The notes: generated from the sequence alone by a model not told the origin. A stretch of 64,000 nucleotides of DNA from Ceratodon purpureus (GCA_014871385.1 CM026433.1:3050474-3114473), one strand, 5' to 3'. Positions 11,991 to 24,959 are shown, counted from the stretch's first letter. Translations and numbers: made by a program.

Positions 11991-12004
11991 AGGTGAGAGA
12001 AAAA

Positions 12005-12125
12005 AAAAGGTGCCTGAGCACTTTTGATGGAGCACCGAAGGTGCCACTGTGGTGCCAGCAACGCCGGAGCGGGGAGACGAACCAATGACCTTCGGCTCCA
12101 ACGTCTGTTGGGCGTTGCTACAATG
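12005..12125 (-). repeat. Candidate tRNA-derived SINE-like segment
   Basis: On the minus strand, GCAACGCC (12118-12111) and GGCGTTGC (12065-12058) form a perfect 8-bp stem enclosing a tRNA B-box-like GGTTCGTCTCC. The segment ends in a T run near 12010. The overall fold is shorter than a normal tRNA and no clear anticodon arm was found, so it is at best a tRNA-related repeat head. Confidence 0.3.
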
Positions 12126-12159
12126 GCACGCTGACAACACTCCTCTCCTCTGGGCACAC

Positions 12160-12322
12160 CTCCCCCGTCTGCGTGCGCCCGAGTGCGGACGGGCGCGAGC
12201 ATATAGGCGAGTGCAAAAAAAAAAAAAAAAATTGGCTGGTTTCTGTGTGCGCGTTTCCTGATATGCTCGCGCCCGTCTGCGCGCGCCCGAGTGCGGACGG
12301 GCGCGAGCATACAGGCGAGTGC

Positions 12323-12353
<31 letters not shown>

Positions 12354-12540
12354 TTTTTTTTTTTTTTTTAAAACTGTGGCTGGTTTCCTGATACGCTCGC
12401 GCCCGAGTGCGGACGGGCGCGAGCATACGGGCGAATGCGAAAAAAAAAAAAAATAAATAAAAATAAAAATTTCCGCACCGGCTTGTATGCTCGCGCCCGA
12501 GTGGACGCGCACGAGCGCGAACGCGCGCAAAAGTCAGCGC
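12160..12540. repeat. GC-rich palindromic unit repeated four times with poly-A/T spacers
   Basis: Four copies of a unit containing CGCCCGAGTGCGGACGGGCG followed by CGAGCATA..GGCGAGTGC lie near 12170, 12285, 12395 and 12490. The first three are followed by runs of A, the second by a run of A running straight into a run of T (about 12323-12370). The GC units are themselves partly self-complementary. Confidence 0.8.
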
Positions 12541-13380
12541 TGGGTAAATTCGTTTTACCCTTATCGTGAGTCAACCGGTCAATTCCCTTATGTGACGGAC
12601 ACGGGGGTGTGTCTTGTCACCATGACGGACTAACGGACTAACGAACGGTCGGTCTATTATGACAACCATGGACTTCGGTGATGCAAGATCTCATCACCGA
12701 GAAAACCGGTGCGTTTGGTACTCACTTTCTTCTGATGTTCTGAAGGTGCCTGTGCGCTTGCAACACGAGCGGGGTGGTGATGTTGCTTGTGAAGACGTGG
12801 ATATTCACGGGTTGGTACTACTGAGCTATAGCAAGGGTGCAAGATGGTGGGGAGATAAGAAATATAGCAGATGAAGATAGCAAACAGCAAAGAGAGTGTA
12901 AGAGGTCTACAAGACCTCTTTCGGTGAATGAGCTCAATCTTGGTGTTGTGGTCATATCCCGGTATGAGGAGCCAGGGGTAGGTTTAGAAGAGTTTCCTCG
13001 AGACGTGACCTTGCCCTACAGACCTTTCTAGATCTAGCTCTGAGAATGTAAATAACAATCTGTAATGTGTGCTAGTTCAGTTCCAGCGTCTGTCCCAGCT
13101 CTATTCAGTTAAGCAGTACTGATATCAAACACTACTGTTACGAACTATCCTTATAAACTCAGATTTGATCTGAAGTGTCTTGTCCCTTCCAACACCTCTA
13201 TCTCTCAACTCTCCTGAAAACACACTGCAGTGGAGAATGCAAGGGATTCCCTGAGAGACTCTCTCGGGGTACGTAAACCTCTCACAGCGGCTAACTCCCT
13301 AGCTCTCCTCACGGGGATGTTCGGAGCTCTCAGCCCTTCATCTTAGCTCCCTCTGTTTACTCTTTCAAATAAAATTTAAA
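12541..13380. other. Gene-free segment of raised GC, possible LTR-like sequence
   Basis: Compared with the AT-rich DNA to its right, this block is of moderate GC and includes a promoter/leader-like stretch rich in CTCTC (about 13190-13370) that ends at an AT-rich border. It could be a solo LTR, but no matching second copy or clear target duplication was found in the window. Confidence 0.2.
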
Positions 13381-13421
13381 GTAGTGGAGCATCAAAAAAA
13401 AACCATACCCAACTTGTGATC

Positions 13422-13575
13422 CTTTGTGGTTTCACTATATTGATTGTGTAAGAGCTTGGTGGTCTCTAAACTCAAGGAAAACTAGTTTTCAAGGATGGAA
13501 TGACGACAAAACTAGTTTTCTTTGAATTTAGAGACTATCAAGCTCTTACACATCCAATATAGTGAAACCACGAAG
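13422..13575. repeat. 154-bp near-perfect hairpin (foldback)
   Basis: The left arm (13422-13489) and right arm (13507-13575) are inverted copies of about 68 bases with roughly six to eight mismatches, separated by about 17 bases. The arms share GTGGTTTCACTATATTG and GTGTAAGAGCTTG, and the inner ends both read AAAACTAGTTTT. Such a structure fits a foldback MITE, or a precursor of miRNA or siRNA. No target duplication was evident. Confidence 0.8.
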
Positions 13576-16500
13576 TTCTTCTATGCCTCCCAACTATTTG
13601 AAGTAAGAAAAAAAAAATACAATAAAACAAAACTCATGGTATCTTTCTAAAACACAAGGTGTCTTTAAGGATAACTCTATTGTACAATAAATAATATTTT
13701 GTGTTATCTTACTACATCAAACCAATCTCCTCTAAATAATTTCTCCATCTCTACTACTACTCCACTACAACTTCCTCATATGTGTAGTTATTTTCTTCTT
13801 CCTAGCAACAATACTTCCATTCCTTGAGGTCATGGTATAATACATCAACTCCAAGTGTCATACTATGATTTGCCACTGCTAACTCAACAAATTTGGAAAT
13901 CCAAACCAAAGTTGTTATGAATACTACCCAAAATCATTCTCTTAATCTTTGAAAAGTTTGACACTTCTAACAATATTTACTTAAGGCAATTGGGATAATG
14001 AACAACAATTACAATTCACAAAATCAAGGCTCAAAACTAAACAAATGGTTGGAATATGGCATTGAAGGACGACCAAAAAGTCTTTGGTTTCATTTTTATT
14101 GTATTGTTCTCAGTCCATTGTTTTATTGAAGATTTGATTTATTATATTGTATTCTAAATGTGTGCTCATTTCTAACCATCTGGTATTCTACTAGTACCAC
14201 TAATATCAGTTATACTACTAATTCTACTAGTACGTCAGTTATATCACTTATATTACTTAAGATAAACTTGTGATATAAGAGATATAAGTGATATAGTTCT
14301 ATTAAGAGATACAATATCATTTATATCGCAAGTGACATAAACACATTCTTTATCAAGTGATATAAGTGATATAGTTCTATTAAGAGATACAATATCATTT
14401 ATATCGCAAGTGACATAAACACATTCTTTATCAAGTGATATAAGTGATTTTTTTCTATTAAGAGATAAAAGTGATAATGTTCTAGATGGTGCCTTAAGAC
14501 AGATTGTTTTATTGAAGAGTAAGGCACCACGTTAAACAATTTTAAATCTAGTAGTTTTTTATTAAGAACCATAAGATAGGCTTAAATAGTCTCCCCTATT
14601 TAAATGTTCAAGAAGTGGATACATAGTACCCATTTTAAACATTAATTTTGTACATGGATATGAGAAAGTTTCTATAAAACATCATCCAATTAATTTTTTC
14701 TCATACTCTTTATTGCAGTGGTTAGGAACATGAAGTATATATAACCATGCATCAAGAATATGCAAAATTAACGTCAAATGTCAAGAAATAAGTAGATAAT
14801 AATACTTGAAATATTCTGCCATGGATATTTTTATTTGTTTTTGAAGCTTTTTATTGCAAAATTTTCATAACTCAATATATAGTGTCATTTTTGCATTAGA
14901 TTCTTTAATTTCTTGATAGCCAAATTACATTGTTCTCTATAATCATGTATGCAGCATTAAACTCAATCTTATCAAGCACAAAAATGCAAGAAGTAAAACT
15001 CCGACTCCCAAAAAGACCAGCGAAAATATAGTATTTGTTCATTCTATTCACTAATCCGATGGTCATAATACAAAGAATAGTGAATCTAGAGCTACTTTCT
15101 TTTTGGAGGTAAACACTTTTCTACACTAAGTGCTTTAAAGACAACCGACTTGTTGTCTCCCCAAGGTCTTTTTTGAACATATGTACAACAAGATCTTAAG
15201 AGCCCCATGTCGGCATGGGGATTTAAACTCATAACCACCTCACTGGTGTGCCATGACTCAACAAAGGTGCCTTTTACACAAAAATGCAAAAATACTTGGA
15301 GAAACAAAAATTATTCATGGTATATCTTTCATTTTGAGTCATCGACTCCAAAATTTACCAATATTGTTGAGCCGCATCAAGGTTGTTAGACTCGCCTCCT
15401 TCAATAGTCAAAAAATAATATTAGAGACTATATTAATGAAGTGCATTCACCACAAAAACTAGAATGTTGACATCATGAAATATAGTGATCCCTTTTTAAC
15501 GTATTTATTATGGGTTTCAAAATATAGAAGCATAAACAATTATGAATCAGAAAGTGTTGCACCATGATTTGCAATAATTCAAGTGAGCAACTTATACAAG
15601 ACATATATATAGCAACTTCTTTATTTGACATAGATATCCATGAAAATATAAAAAGTAACTATTCGAATCTTAAAAACATAGAGTTTAAATGTAGGAAGCA
15701 TCTAATCACTAAAAGTATGTTTTACTAGCAACATGCAATAATAAAAAAAAACATAAGTGATAGAATCATATATTAATCTGTAATAGAAGCTTGTAGAGGA
15801 TTAGAGCTTATTTATCAAGTTTGATTATACAATTATAGCTAGACATTTATAAAGACATGTCACCATAAGTGTATTATACAAGCAATAATAGTCAATATGT
15901 TATAAAGTTATCAAAAGTCTATTGTGATTGAAATTTGCTTATTTGAAATTGCAACAACTTCTATTATAAATGTAAATAAAAAAAATTCCCCCTTTCTTGA
16001 GGATCATTTTATCCAAGTACAAATCAAAACGAAGACAAATTACCAGAAATTAAAATGTCATAGATGTGGCTATAAGAATTACAATCTAAATAGTGTTCAA
16101 AGAGACAAAAAATCATAATTACTCTCAATAAAAAGTACCACTTTGAGAAATAAACTCCAATTTAGTTGTGAGTAGGAGGAAGTACAATACAGTGAACCAC
16201 AAAGTACAACATGTGATTATTAGAAAGTGAATATGAAGTGTGTTGTTTTTGAAAGCTCAAAGCTCATTTTGAGCATTTTGGTGTAGTTTTTGACCATTGT
16301 AGTCACATTTTAGGGTGCCAAAATTTATCACAAATGCTTCTACACAAAATAAATATCTTTAATTGGAGCATAATTTGACTCTATTTTTTTTTTCTTTTCA
16401 AAGTCTTAATTTCTTAATTTAGTGTCCTTCATCATCTTTAGAGGATATTTTTCCCCACCAAAAATATAATGTTCAGTAAATAAACTTACAAAACATACGG

Positions 16501-18470
16501 CAACAATAACCTTTCCAATAAACATCATTGCTGTATTTTTAGAACCATAAAGTAATTAACAAGTATATGACTTGAATATTTTAGAATACAACTCAAGCAT
16601 ATGAAAAGCACCACCCCATCAAAAGTTGTTTTTTGATTTTTTCCAGCCACTTTTATCAAATGACTGCATTCACTTTCCTAGGTTGAAAGCCTTTAAATAA
16701 TAACTTTAAAGTGTGCACTTTGCACAAAACTTTTCTAAGTTGTAGAAAAACAAGTTGAAAATCCATATTATTAGAAAAATTGAACTCAGTTACAACCTTC
16801 CATCACTTTTATGCATTTTTTTTTGCAAAAGGACTGAAATTGAAATTTAGTAAAGCTCCTTCTTTGGTCTACTTTATTGTGTTCTCCCCCTTCTTTGGCC
16901 TCAAAAAAAAATCTTGTAGATTATTCGTCAAATAATCAGGAGACTCCAAAAAGGAAGAGAAATTCTGATCTTCCTTTGAAGGGTAGAAACTTTAGTAACT
17001 AATGACCAATAGCTAGTGACCATAGATGGTCAAAGTCCAAGTGAAGCTTAAGCTTTGTATCTTGATTTTGTCAAATAATAGTCGGTAATTGCATGTGGTA
17101 TTTGTTAAGTCATGAGCTCAATTTTTGGTTGAAAAGATAGTTTATAATATATGACTAGTTTGCATCTAAAACTAGATAAGCTTGTTTAAGCGAATGTGTG
17201 GTATATAGTGAATTGACACTTCTAAGTGAGCAATTCGAGGCAAGAAAAGACCTGTATCAACCAACAACCTTACCACATGACAAAGTGTTTCTGTTTTTGG
17301 CATTACATAAAGTAGTCTTATCTACTAAAACCTTTGGATTTATCAATTATTAAGCATATGATTGAAGAAGTTGTTGAGTATTTTTAAGCCTATTTTTTTT
17401 TTCATTTAGACATTTGAAAAAATAGTTATGGTACCCAAAGAAGAATTTTGTGTTTGATTGGCAATTCGAGAAGCCATGCTAAATACAGTTGATACCTTTG
17501 AGATTTTTCCTATAAATAGTTAATGTTGTCATCTTTGAGATTTCCAAAAAAATAATTCTTTCATTAAAAATGTTCATTCCACAAAAGTTCAAAATACTAT
17601 CATCGTTTCAGGGAGTGTATCCAATAAACTTCTCCAATAAACTTCTTCTTTCCTTCATGAAAGTTACAAAATTTGTTTTTTTTATTTTTTTATTTTTTTA
17701 TTTTTTTTCATTTTTTTCAATTAAAGAATAGATATCAATCTTTACTGCGGTTGATTGGATTGGAATTTGGGACTTTGTGAAATAACAGACTTTCTAGGAA
17801 AGAAATATGAATTGGCATTCTTGTGTATTTAACTTAATAAAAATATTGTTTCAACATGCTACACTTGTCTTTTGTGTGTAATTTTTTATACAATTAGCTA
17901 ACAAGTTAGTTGTCTTTGTCATGCACCAAAACCTCCAAAATCCATAATACAAAAAATCTAAGGAAAAAAAAGTTAAAGACTTAAAGTGTATCAATCTAGT
18001 TAAAAATCTTGTCAAAAAAGTTTGGTTTAAGATTTCAATTGCTATAATCTTCTAAACTCTATGATTGATTCTGACGGAATCATTTGAAAACTCTACTACA
18101 ATAATCTAGTGGAAAATCTAATGGTTAGAATTGGAAAATAATGATTTTTTAGTCATTTTGACTCATTCATGTTTATACAATAGAAATGACAATTTTAGAG
18201 CATTTTTTGTAGATATATATAACCCCTACATTGCTCAAATCTTTAATTAAAGGAGATATATATAACATATTTGAAATTTTTTGTAAAGGAAGATATACAT
18301 GGCATGTTTGAAGAGTTTTCTTCATACTATTAATCCAAGAGTTCCCCTATATAGAGCAACAATAGCCTCAACTCATTTTTTATCCTAATCTTGGGCATGC
18401 TCTTCACCTTTCTTCATAGCTTTTTTCAATCAGATTCTCAGTCAAGTTACTTTTCTACCTATTAATGGAC
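13576..18470. other. AT-rich intergenic DNA
   Basis: About 4.9 kb of strongly AT-rich sequence without a recognised gene. It contains a 78-bp tandem repeat (14281-14480) and scattered poly-A and poly-T tracts (for example about 17680-17720). Confidence 0.6.
14281..14480 (+). repeat. 78-bp tandem repeat, about 2.5 copies
   Basis: Units start at 14281, 14359 and 14437, each opening with GATATAAGTGAT. The first two are nearly identical. The third diverges after about 20 bases into a T run and stops. Confidence 0.9.
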
Positions 18471-19226
18471 TAACTTATTGTCTGCACCCGCAACTTCTGA
18501 GAAATATAGTTATTGCTGCAATGAAAAGGCTACGTCACTGGTAGCACTGTGGTCCACGACATGTGTAGCACAGTTCTGTGTCACGACGACGAAGTCCAAC
18601 ACGGACCTCTGAGGTATAATTTGCAGTCGGAGAGGGCGACACATGGTGACTGACCATGGCGACCGAGAAAAGGAATGTTATCCAGCCACTTCAGAGCCAG
18701 GTTGAACTCGCTCCAAGTCGCAGACAGTGACCGACTTCGTGAGCAAATTAATACAGTCTTGTTTGGTTGCGGTAACTTACTGGTGCTGTCAGCTGGGAGC
18801 TGAATATCCTGAACTGGAGCCTGGCAAGAAGAGCCGCATTATGCATGCAGCCTGGACAACTTATACATGACCTGTCACGGAGGATGGGGCTTTGCTTCCA
18901 CGTTCTCGATGACGATCCAGAGCGTGAGGAAAACGTGATCGACGCGATAGATCTCTGATCAGAATGTTTCATGAGGTTCTTGTGACGAATTATTGATCAG
19001 CTACGTGTTGCAGTTGTGTGTGGAGTTGAACCAGATCTTGGACGAGTGAGAGATGGGATGAGGATGAACTTGATCAGTGGCTGGGGAACATCAGGGGACC
19101 GACTTACTTGTTTCGATCGCAGTTCGAGTTGGCGGTGATTTATGAGGAGGGAGTTTTGATCGGGACATAGAGCTTGAGGCGGTACTAGAGGAAGTCACGA
19201 GTTGATTCAGCGATTGGAGCTTCAGG
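18471..19226 (+). promoter_or_regulatory. Upstream region and likely 5' leader of ethanolamine kinase
   Basis: GC content rises sharply near 18480 compared with the AT-rich DNA to the left. Composition and position fit the promoter and 5' untranslated leader of the gene that starts at 19380. I could not place a TATA box or transcription start with confidence. Confidence 0.4.
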
Positions 19227-19354
19227 ATGACGGACAAGGTCTATGTCGAGAAGTCGCGGGAGAGTGGAGTCAGCTCCAATATGGCTGTTCGCACATGCAG
19301 CTTGAGTGTTGATACACGGCTCCCGGAGTCCGCCTTGCATTCGCAAGTCAGGTG
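19227..19354 (+). promoter_or_regulatory. In-frame upstream open reading frame before ethanolamine kinase
   Basis: An ATG at 19227 opens a 42-residue frame that starts MTDKVYVEKSRESG and ends at TGA (19352-19354), 25 bases before the chosen kinase start at 19380. It is in the same phase as the kinase. A CAGGTGAGT donor-like sequence overlaps its stop, but no acceptor joins it to the kinase in frame with an intron of realistic size. It is therefore more likely a regulatory uORF than coding exon 1. Confidence 0.4.
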
Positions 19355-19379
19355 AGTCGAAGCAACAATCTTAGTTGAG

Positions 19380-22334
19380 ATGGGTCCACTTTCGATCCAA
19401 TGTGACGAAGGAGCTATTCGTCTTAATGGCACATTTTTGTTGATTGATGGAGGGTTGATTGACAGGGGTGTGTGCAAGGCACTGTTGAGGAAGTGGGCTG
19501 AGGTGGACGATTCCAAAATTTCGGTGTCAAAAGTTACAGGGGGAATCAGCAATATGAGTACGTCTTTCCATTGTTATTTTGTATGTGCAGTTTGCTTGGT
19601 GTCAATTTATTTCAAGTTTACACTTAGGGAGTTAATTAGGTTAGGAATTGTTTAAGTCATGGAAGCAGGATAATTGATCCTTTGCTGTTATGGGAGCAGT
19701 GCTCAAGGCAGAAGTTGATAGCGAAAATGAGAAAGATCTTCAGCCAGTGACTGTGCGTGTGTTCGGGCCCGACTCAGATGCTGTTATTGATCGAGATCGG
19801 GAGCTTCAGGTGTGTGCTGTTCTTGAGGACTGGTTATGAAAATGTGTGTTGTAATTGTGCCCATTTTCACTTCGAGTCGCCTTCCTTTTGTCATACGTTT
19901 CTGGTTCAAATACTAATTGCTTATCAATCTCGCCTCATGGATGTGTAGGCAATCACGTACATATCTTCAGCTGGGTTTGGAGCAAAGTTGCTAGGAGTAT
20001 TCGGAAATGGCATGGTGCAATCGTTTCTCGTTGGAGAAACACTTGATCATTTAGGTGTGGCCTGGGAACCTCAACTACTAAAGCATTACGCGACAGCGTG
20101 ATTTGTTCTACAAATATGTTTATGAGTTGGACGTAGCCTGTTCACCAAGAGACAAGTCCTTAACTCCGTTGATTTTGGAACAGAGATGGCAAAGCCAGAG
20201 ATGGCGAAGCTGATTGCCATGGAGGTACGAAGGTTGCATGAGTTAGAGGTACCTGGATCTAAGGAACCACAATTGTGGCATGACCTTTACAAGTTTATTG
20301 ATAGAGGTGAATTCTTACTTCTTGGTGATCTGAATCCAAACTTTGGGCAAGGAATCATGTTTGTTCACATTGGACGAAGGACAATTTATTCTGTGTTGTA
20401 TGAGTGTTGCCCGTCTGTTGTCGGAGGACTACCTGTTTTGTTGAGGAGCATGAATTTTAGGGTTTCTCTCATTACACCTACGAAATTTTGTTGAGGAGTG
20501 TTTCATGCAAAATTCGTCTTTGGTTGTCCTGTATGAAGCATCGGGAGTCTCATTTGAGGACAGTAAAAAGCAGAAAGCATATGAAACGATCTCATTTGAC
20601 AACATAAGGGCGGGCGTTGACGAGATCAAGGTACTCAATTCAATTTTTTATTTTGTCACAGCTTGGCTTACTTTCTAGGATGTGCAGAACAAAGTATTTA
20701 TTCCAGTTAGTTCACATATACCTTTCTCAGGCGATGTAAGAATGGATTTACAAGCTTTAGCTGAGCCTCAGGTGGATTGTCAAGACGGAAAGAAGTTTTT
20801 GCACAGGAAAGACTTGATACGTTAATAAGTTACTTATCTCATACTTGTTGAATTGTTCACAGGCAATTAGTGACCGCTTGAAATCCCCTATTGTTTTTGC
20901 ACATAATGATCTTCTTTGTGGAAATTTTATGTATAATGAAGATGAAGGTACGTACCTCTGATAGCCAAGAATTTATTACTTTTTTAATTTGTTTCTTGTC
21001 GTGAGAGATAGATTGTTTAGTTTTTCCGCTCTCTTTATTCTTTCAATCGCTGAGTTTGATCACGATTAACACTTTCTGTGTTTTTCTGTGTAATGCTGGC
21101 TTACCATTGCTGGAGGTTGGAAGCTTTAGTGGATGTTGGAAGCAATATTAGAAGCACACTGTTGAAGTAATGCTACATCTTTGATCGCAGGGAAAATGCA
21201 AATCATTGATTATGAACATTCAACGTACGGTTACAGAGGCCATGATATCGCCAACTATTTCAACGAGCATGCAGGATTTGATTGCGATTACAGCTTGTAA
21301 GTACTTTCAATTGGCTTCGTTTTTAGTTGTTGAGGCTCATCAAGAACAGGAGCAATTCCTACATCCTGAAAACATTATTACCAACGGCATGATTACTTCG
21401 TTACTTTTATGCCAGCTGGGCAAGATGAATTTATAGCAATCATGTACTGTTCTTTGTTCTTTCCAGGGACAGAAGTTGAATACTCCTTTTGGATTGTTTA
21501 GCTTCCTTGATGATAATTTGTAGTATGTGCTCACATGATGGTCTTGAGAACTACGTCGATTTTGCAGGTATCCTGACAAGGAGAAGCAATACTACTTCTT
21601 CAGGAATTACTTGTATCCAGATAATCCTCAAATGGTGAGCCTCAAACATTGGACAATTGTGAAAATGGTCTAAGAAAATACGTCGTCTTCGGCTCGGATG
21701 CAATTGGGATTTGCTGTTCACAAACCGAGTTGATTAATTTAATTTGTTCTTATTTTTATATCGTAACGTAGTGCGTATGGTACGAGTCTGGTGATAGTCT
21801 TTAGAATGATGCAGCTCAACTGTCGAATGTTTTTTCAGATGACGGACGCACAGCTTGAAGATTTTTATGTAGAATGCAACTTCTATACCCTATCATCCCA
21901 CCTGTATTGGGCAATATGGGCAATCGTTCAGGTGACTGCTTTACATTGCATGAATACTACCAATTGTAATATTATCTTCCTATTTGGACAGGTGATTTAC
22001 GTGGAAAGCTTGTCTACAATCTTCAATAAGTGTGTTTTCAATAGGCCGTTTACAATACTTTGTGTTGCCCATCTATTTTCCAATTGTGAAGATAGTAGCA
22101 TTTGCTACATTTAACATCAATTAACGAAAATAACTGATCTGGAGATTTCTTAATGTAGGAATTGGAGCTCAGGATTTCTTCTTTTACTAATATGCACTGC
22201 GCGACTGTGTGCAGGCAAAGATTTCTTCTATCGACTTTGATTACCTGGGCTACTACTTCCAGCGATTTGCTGAATACAAGAGACGCAAGGATGAAATGAT
22301 ATCTCTAGCTCTTGATTACCTCAACAAGAAGTAG
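19380..22334 (+). CDS. Ethanolamine kinase (choline/ethanolamine kinase family), 10 coding exons
   Basis: The enzyme phosphorylates ethanolamine with ATP, the first step of the CDP-ethanolamine route to phosphatidylethanolamine. Exons: 19380-19557, 19700-19809, 19949-20054, 20184-20306, 20539-20630, 20863-20947, 21191-21296, 21568-21634, 21839-21931 and 22215-22334. They join in phase to 1080 nt (359 residues), close to the roughly 370 of plant ethanolamine kinases. Visible motifs: WAEVDDSKISVSKVTGGISN near the N terminus, VTVRVFGPDSDAVIDRDREL, AGFGAKLLGVFGNGMVQSF, VPGSKEPQLW, the Brenner catalytic motif FAHNDLLCGNFMYN, then MQIIDYEHSTYGYRGHDIAN. The C terminus has SSHLYWAIWAIVQ. All introns are GT-AG. 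The fifth exon uses a weak acceptor (GTATGAAG). It reads more like ethanolamine than choline kinase. The start could lie upstream if exon 1 is longer than seen. Confidence 0.9.
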
Positions 22335-23534
22335 TGCTCTCTTGCTGTTGTTTACAGCCTCCAGAGGGAAATTTGGACAAGTTACCGTCACATAGAATTT
22401 TGGTCAAATTAGAATGAAGTTCTGAATAATGTAAGTTCTTGTATACTGCATACCTTGGTTCGATAGTTCACTTCAGGCAGTAAAGCCGGATTGTTTGGAA
22501 ACTTATTCAACTTATGTGTAAAACGAAGCATCAGTAGTGGAATATTGGTTTAAATGATTCGTTTTACTTGCTTCGACAGTGGCACTGCTCTCTCACATTG
22601 AATGTTATGTGATACTTCATTACATGCTACCTATTTACGTGCTAACCACTCATACGTGATTGCATATACCTACCTTCTCTGCGAAGATGCTATGGACGGG
22701 TCTACAAAGCTGAGCACTATGCTGAAATCAAAGCTACGTAAGAAATATTTGACTGACCCGCTAGGATATATAGACACTGATTTGATAATGCTACTATGTG
22801 AACTGGAAGTTGTTAACTACAATTAGTGCAATTGAGTAATTGTGAATTTGTGACACATATCCAATGATAACAAAACATGCAGTGCTACAATCAAGTTATT
22901 TGATACATTGAAAAGAATTTGCATGAAAGAGACGCACGTACATCACAACTGTAGTCCCTTGTTCAATTTAATTAATATGTTACATAGTTAAACTCACAAT
23001 GATCTCGATTTCGAACTGTAGCACAAAACTGACTCGCTGTAATTCCGAAATTTTGCACTCCACACAGGTTGTGTACTAGTCATTGACATCCAGCATACCA
23101 GAGTGTCTCAAAATCAACCCCTCTCCCATCAAAACATTACTGCCTAACCCTTGATTGTGCACAACTCATACCGACTTGCTAGCCATTAAATCAGCGCACT
23201 TTGACTGCACTCAAATCCACTGAAGGTTATGCTCATTTAGCTGTTTTCAAGATATTGTTCTTCATGTCGGACTATTGGGTAAGCTCCACTCCGAGAGTCG
23301 TGCTCTAAGCTCTAAGCTCTTCTCTCTTCTCGTTCTCTTCATTGGCGCATGTCCCAGCTGGGCATCTGCCATTGGCTCCCAACTTGCTGTTGGTGAGCTC
23401 CCAGCCGTTGGGTTCCTTCCTTGGCATAAATTTCTGATTAAAAAACATCGAGGCTACAACTCATTAGATTACCATATGTCTATGAATCATTCTAAAGTTG
23501 TCTTCGCCCCTTGATCATAGTCATGCACAGAGTC
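22335..23534. other. Convergent intergenic region between ethanolamine kinase and the metallothionein-like gene
   Basis: The two genes converge here, so 3' untranslated sequences are expected. I looked on the minus strand for a Cys-rich final exon of the metallothionein-like gene and found none. Confidence 0.5.
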
Positions 23535-24276
23535 TTAAGAATGTATCCCCAAATCCAATTTCAGAGAATTTTCAAGAAAATGGGAATGGCGCTTACCTCC
23601 ATTTTCACCAGCATCAGAGTTGTCAGACTGGCTTGAATACTCATTGTCACCATTGAAGTTGTATTGCTCATCGACCTCACCAGCCACAGTATTCATCCCG
23701 ATGTAGCTGCATAACAAAATCTAGTTTATAAGTGATAGCTGAGGAGCAATATTCTAATCACAAAAGAAGAAACTACGGTTTGAGGCCAACGAAAGAAAAT
23801 TGTATGAAGATCCTCTTTCGAAAGAAATGTGTCAGCGTTCAGACATGTCTGCTGAGGTAGACTATCAATGTAGACTTATCAAGAGCTATTACAAAGAGTG
23901 AGTTTACACAAGATCGCGCTGAGTGTGTTTATTACCTAAAGTCGCCACCACTCTCCAAGGTCCAAATGTTTTGGTTGCAACTGTACACGAAAGAAGAAAC
24001 AATAATCAATAGACATAAAACAGAAGACTAGCACTTCAAGAGCTTGCCAACTGCGACTCTGGCGATTGTATCGGAGGGAATTGATCTAAACTAAAACACA
24101 ACCAAAGAAACTGGTATATGTTCTTATGTATTGATATGAAATTCACAGAAAACCGATCTGTTTGACCACAAGATTAATAAGAAGCCTGGAGGAGTTGGAC
24201 GCAGGCGGAAGGAGAATACTTACGTGCAGGTAGCGCGGCACCCGCACTTGGGGCAGCATCCGCATCCGCAAGACAT
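23535..24276 (-). CDS. Metallothionein-like Cys-rich protein, C-terminal part uncertain
   Basis: Exon 1 (24276-24224) encodes MSCGCGCCPKCGCRATCT, a metal-thiolate cluster pattern (CxCxCCxxCxCxxxC). Exon 2 (23980-23936) continues in phase as CNQNIWTLESGGDF. Exon 3 (23706-23597) gives SYIGMNTVAGEV, then an acidic spacer ending DNSDAGENG. Plant metallothioneins normally have an N-terminal Cys cluster, a Cys-poor spacer and a second Cys cluster often preceded by ENGG. Here exon 3 ends at a good donor (GAG|GTAAGC), yet no exon with the second cluster is visible downstream. Reading through instead adds GKRHSHFLENSLKLDLGIHS and stops at 23535. A 5' untranslated exon probably lies near 24860-24960. 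Function is inferred from the Cys pattern only. Confidence 0.55.
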
Positions 24277-24959
24277 GATGGCACGAGGGGAGTAGTACTC
24301 AGTGCGTTAATTTGCAGAAGCCCTTGATCGAAGCTGTAATTACACGGCAAATGAACAAGGCCGCACAAGGTAAGAAGAAATTCAGTTGCTAGAAAAACAA
24401 GTTCATGCACGAAGATGCAATACAGCAAGCTTGCTAGTCTAATGATCCCTCAAAGCATTTGGTTAGTATCGCATAAGTTCCAACCACAATTCTTTCATAT
24501 CCCGAACAGTGGATAACTTTTAACCGTTAGAAATAGTTACTTTCGATTACTAAGAAGCTCAACAGATTTCAGAGTTCTATTAGAAACCGACTTGCAGTAA
24601 ACTATTCCAAACTAATACTTCCACAAAAATCTAGCCCACTCTTACACTACCGCAACGACCTGGCTACTTGAATATGAACATAAAATGAAAATCTGGATCG
24701 CCCAGAACCAAACGAGAAAACTCCCGAACATGGAAAGAGATTGCCTCCGACACAACACCGAGCGAGTAAGTCCAAGCAATGGTCAGCTGTTCCCAGTGAC
24801 AGAGATCGAACCAACCCAAACAACACCACAATCAAATCCCCGATGATATGAACAAGCTTACCGACCTTGAACCGCAACACCGAAGCTCAGCCGACAGCAG
24901 CAGCTCGCGAAGCAGCAAGTGGGTAAGAAAGGTGAGCAGCTCTGCGAACTGTGAGCAGG

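Noticed and set aside
12541..13380. Complete LTR retrotransposon
   Set aside because: No reverse transcriptase, integrase or second LTR is visible; at most a solo LTR.
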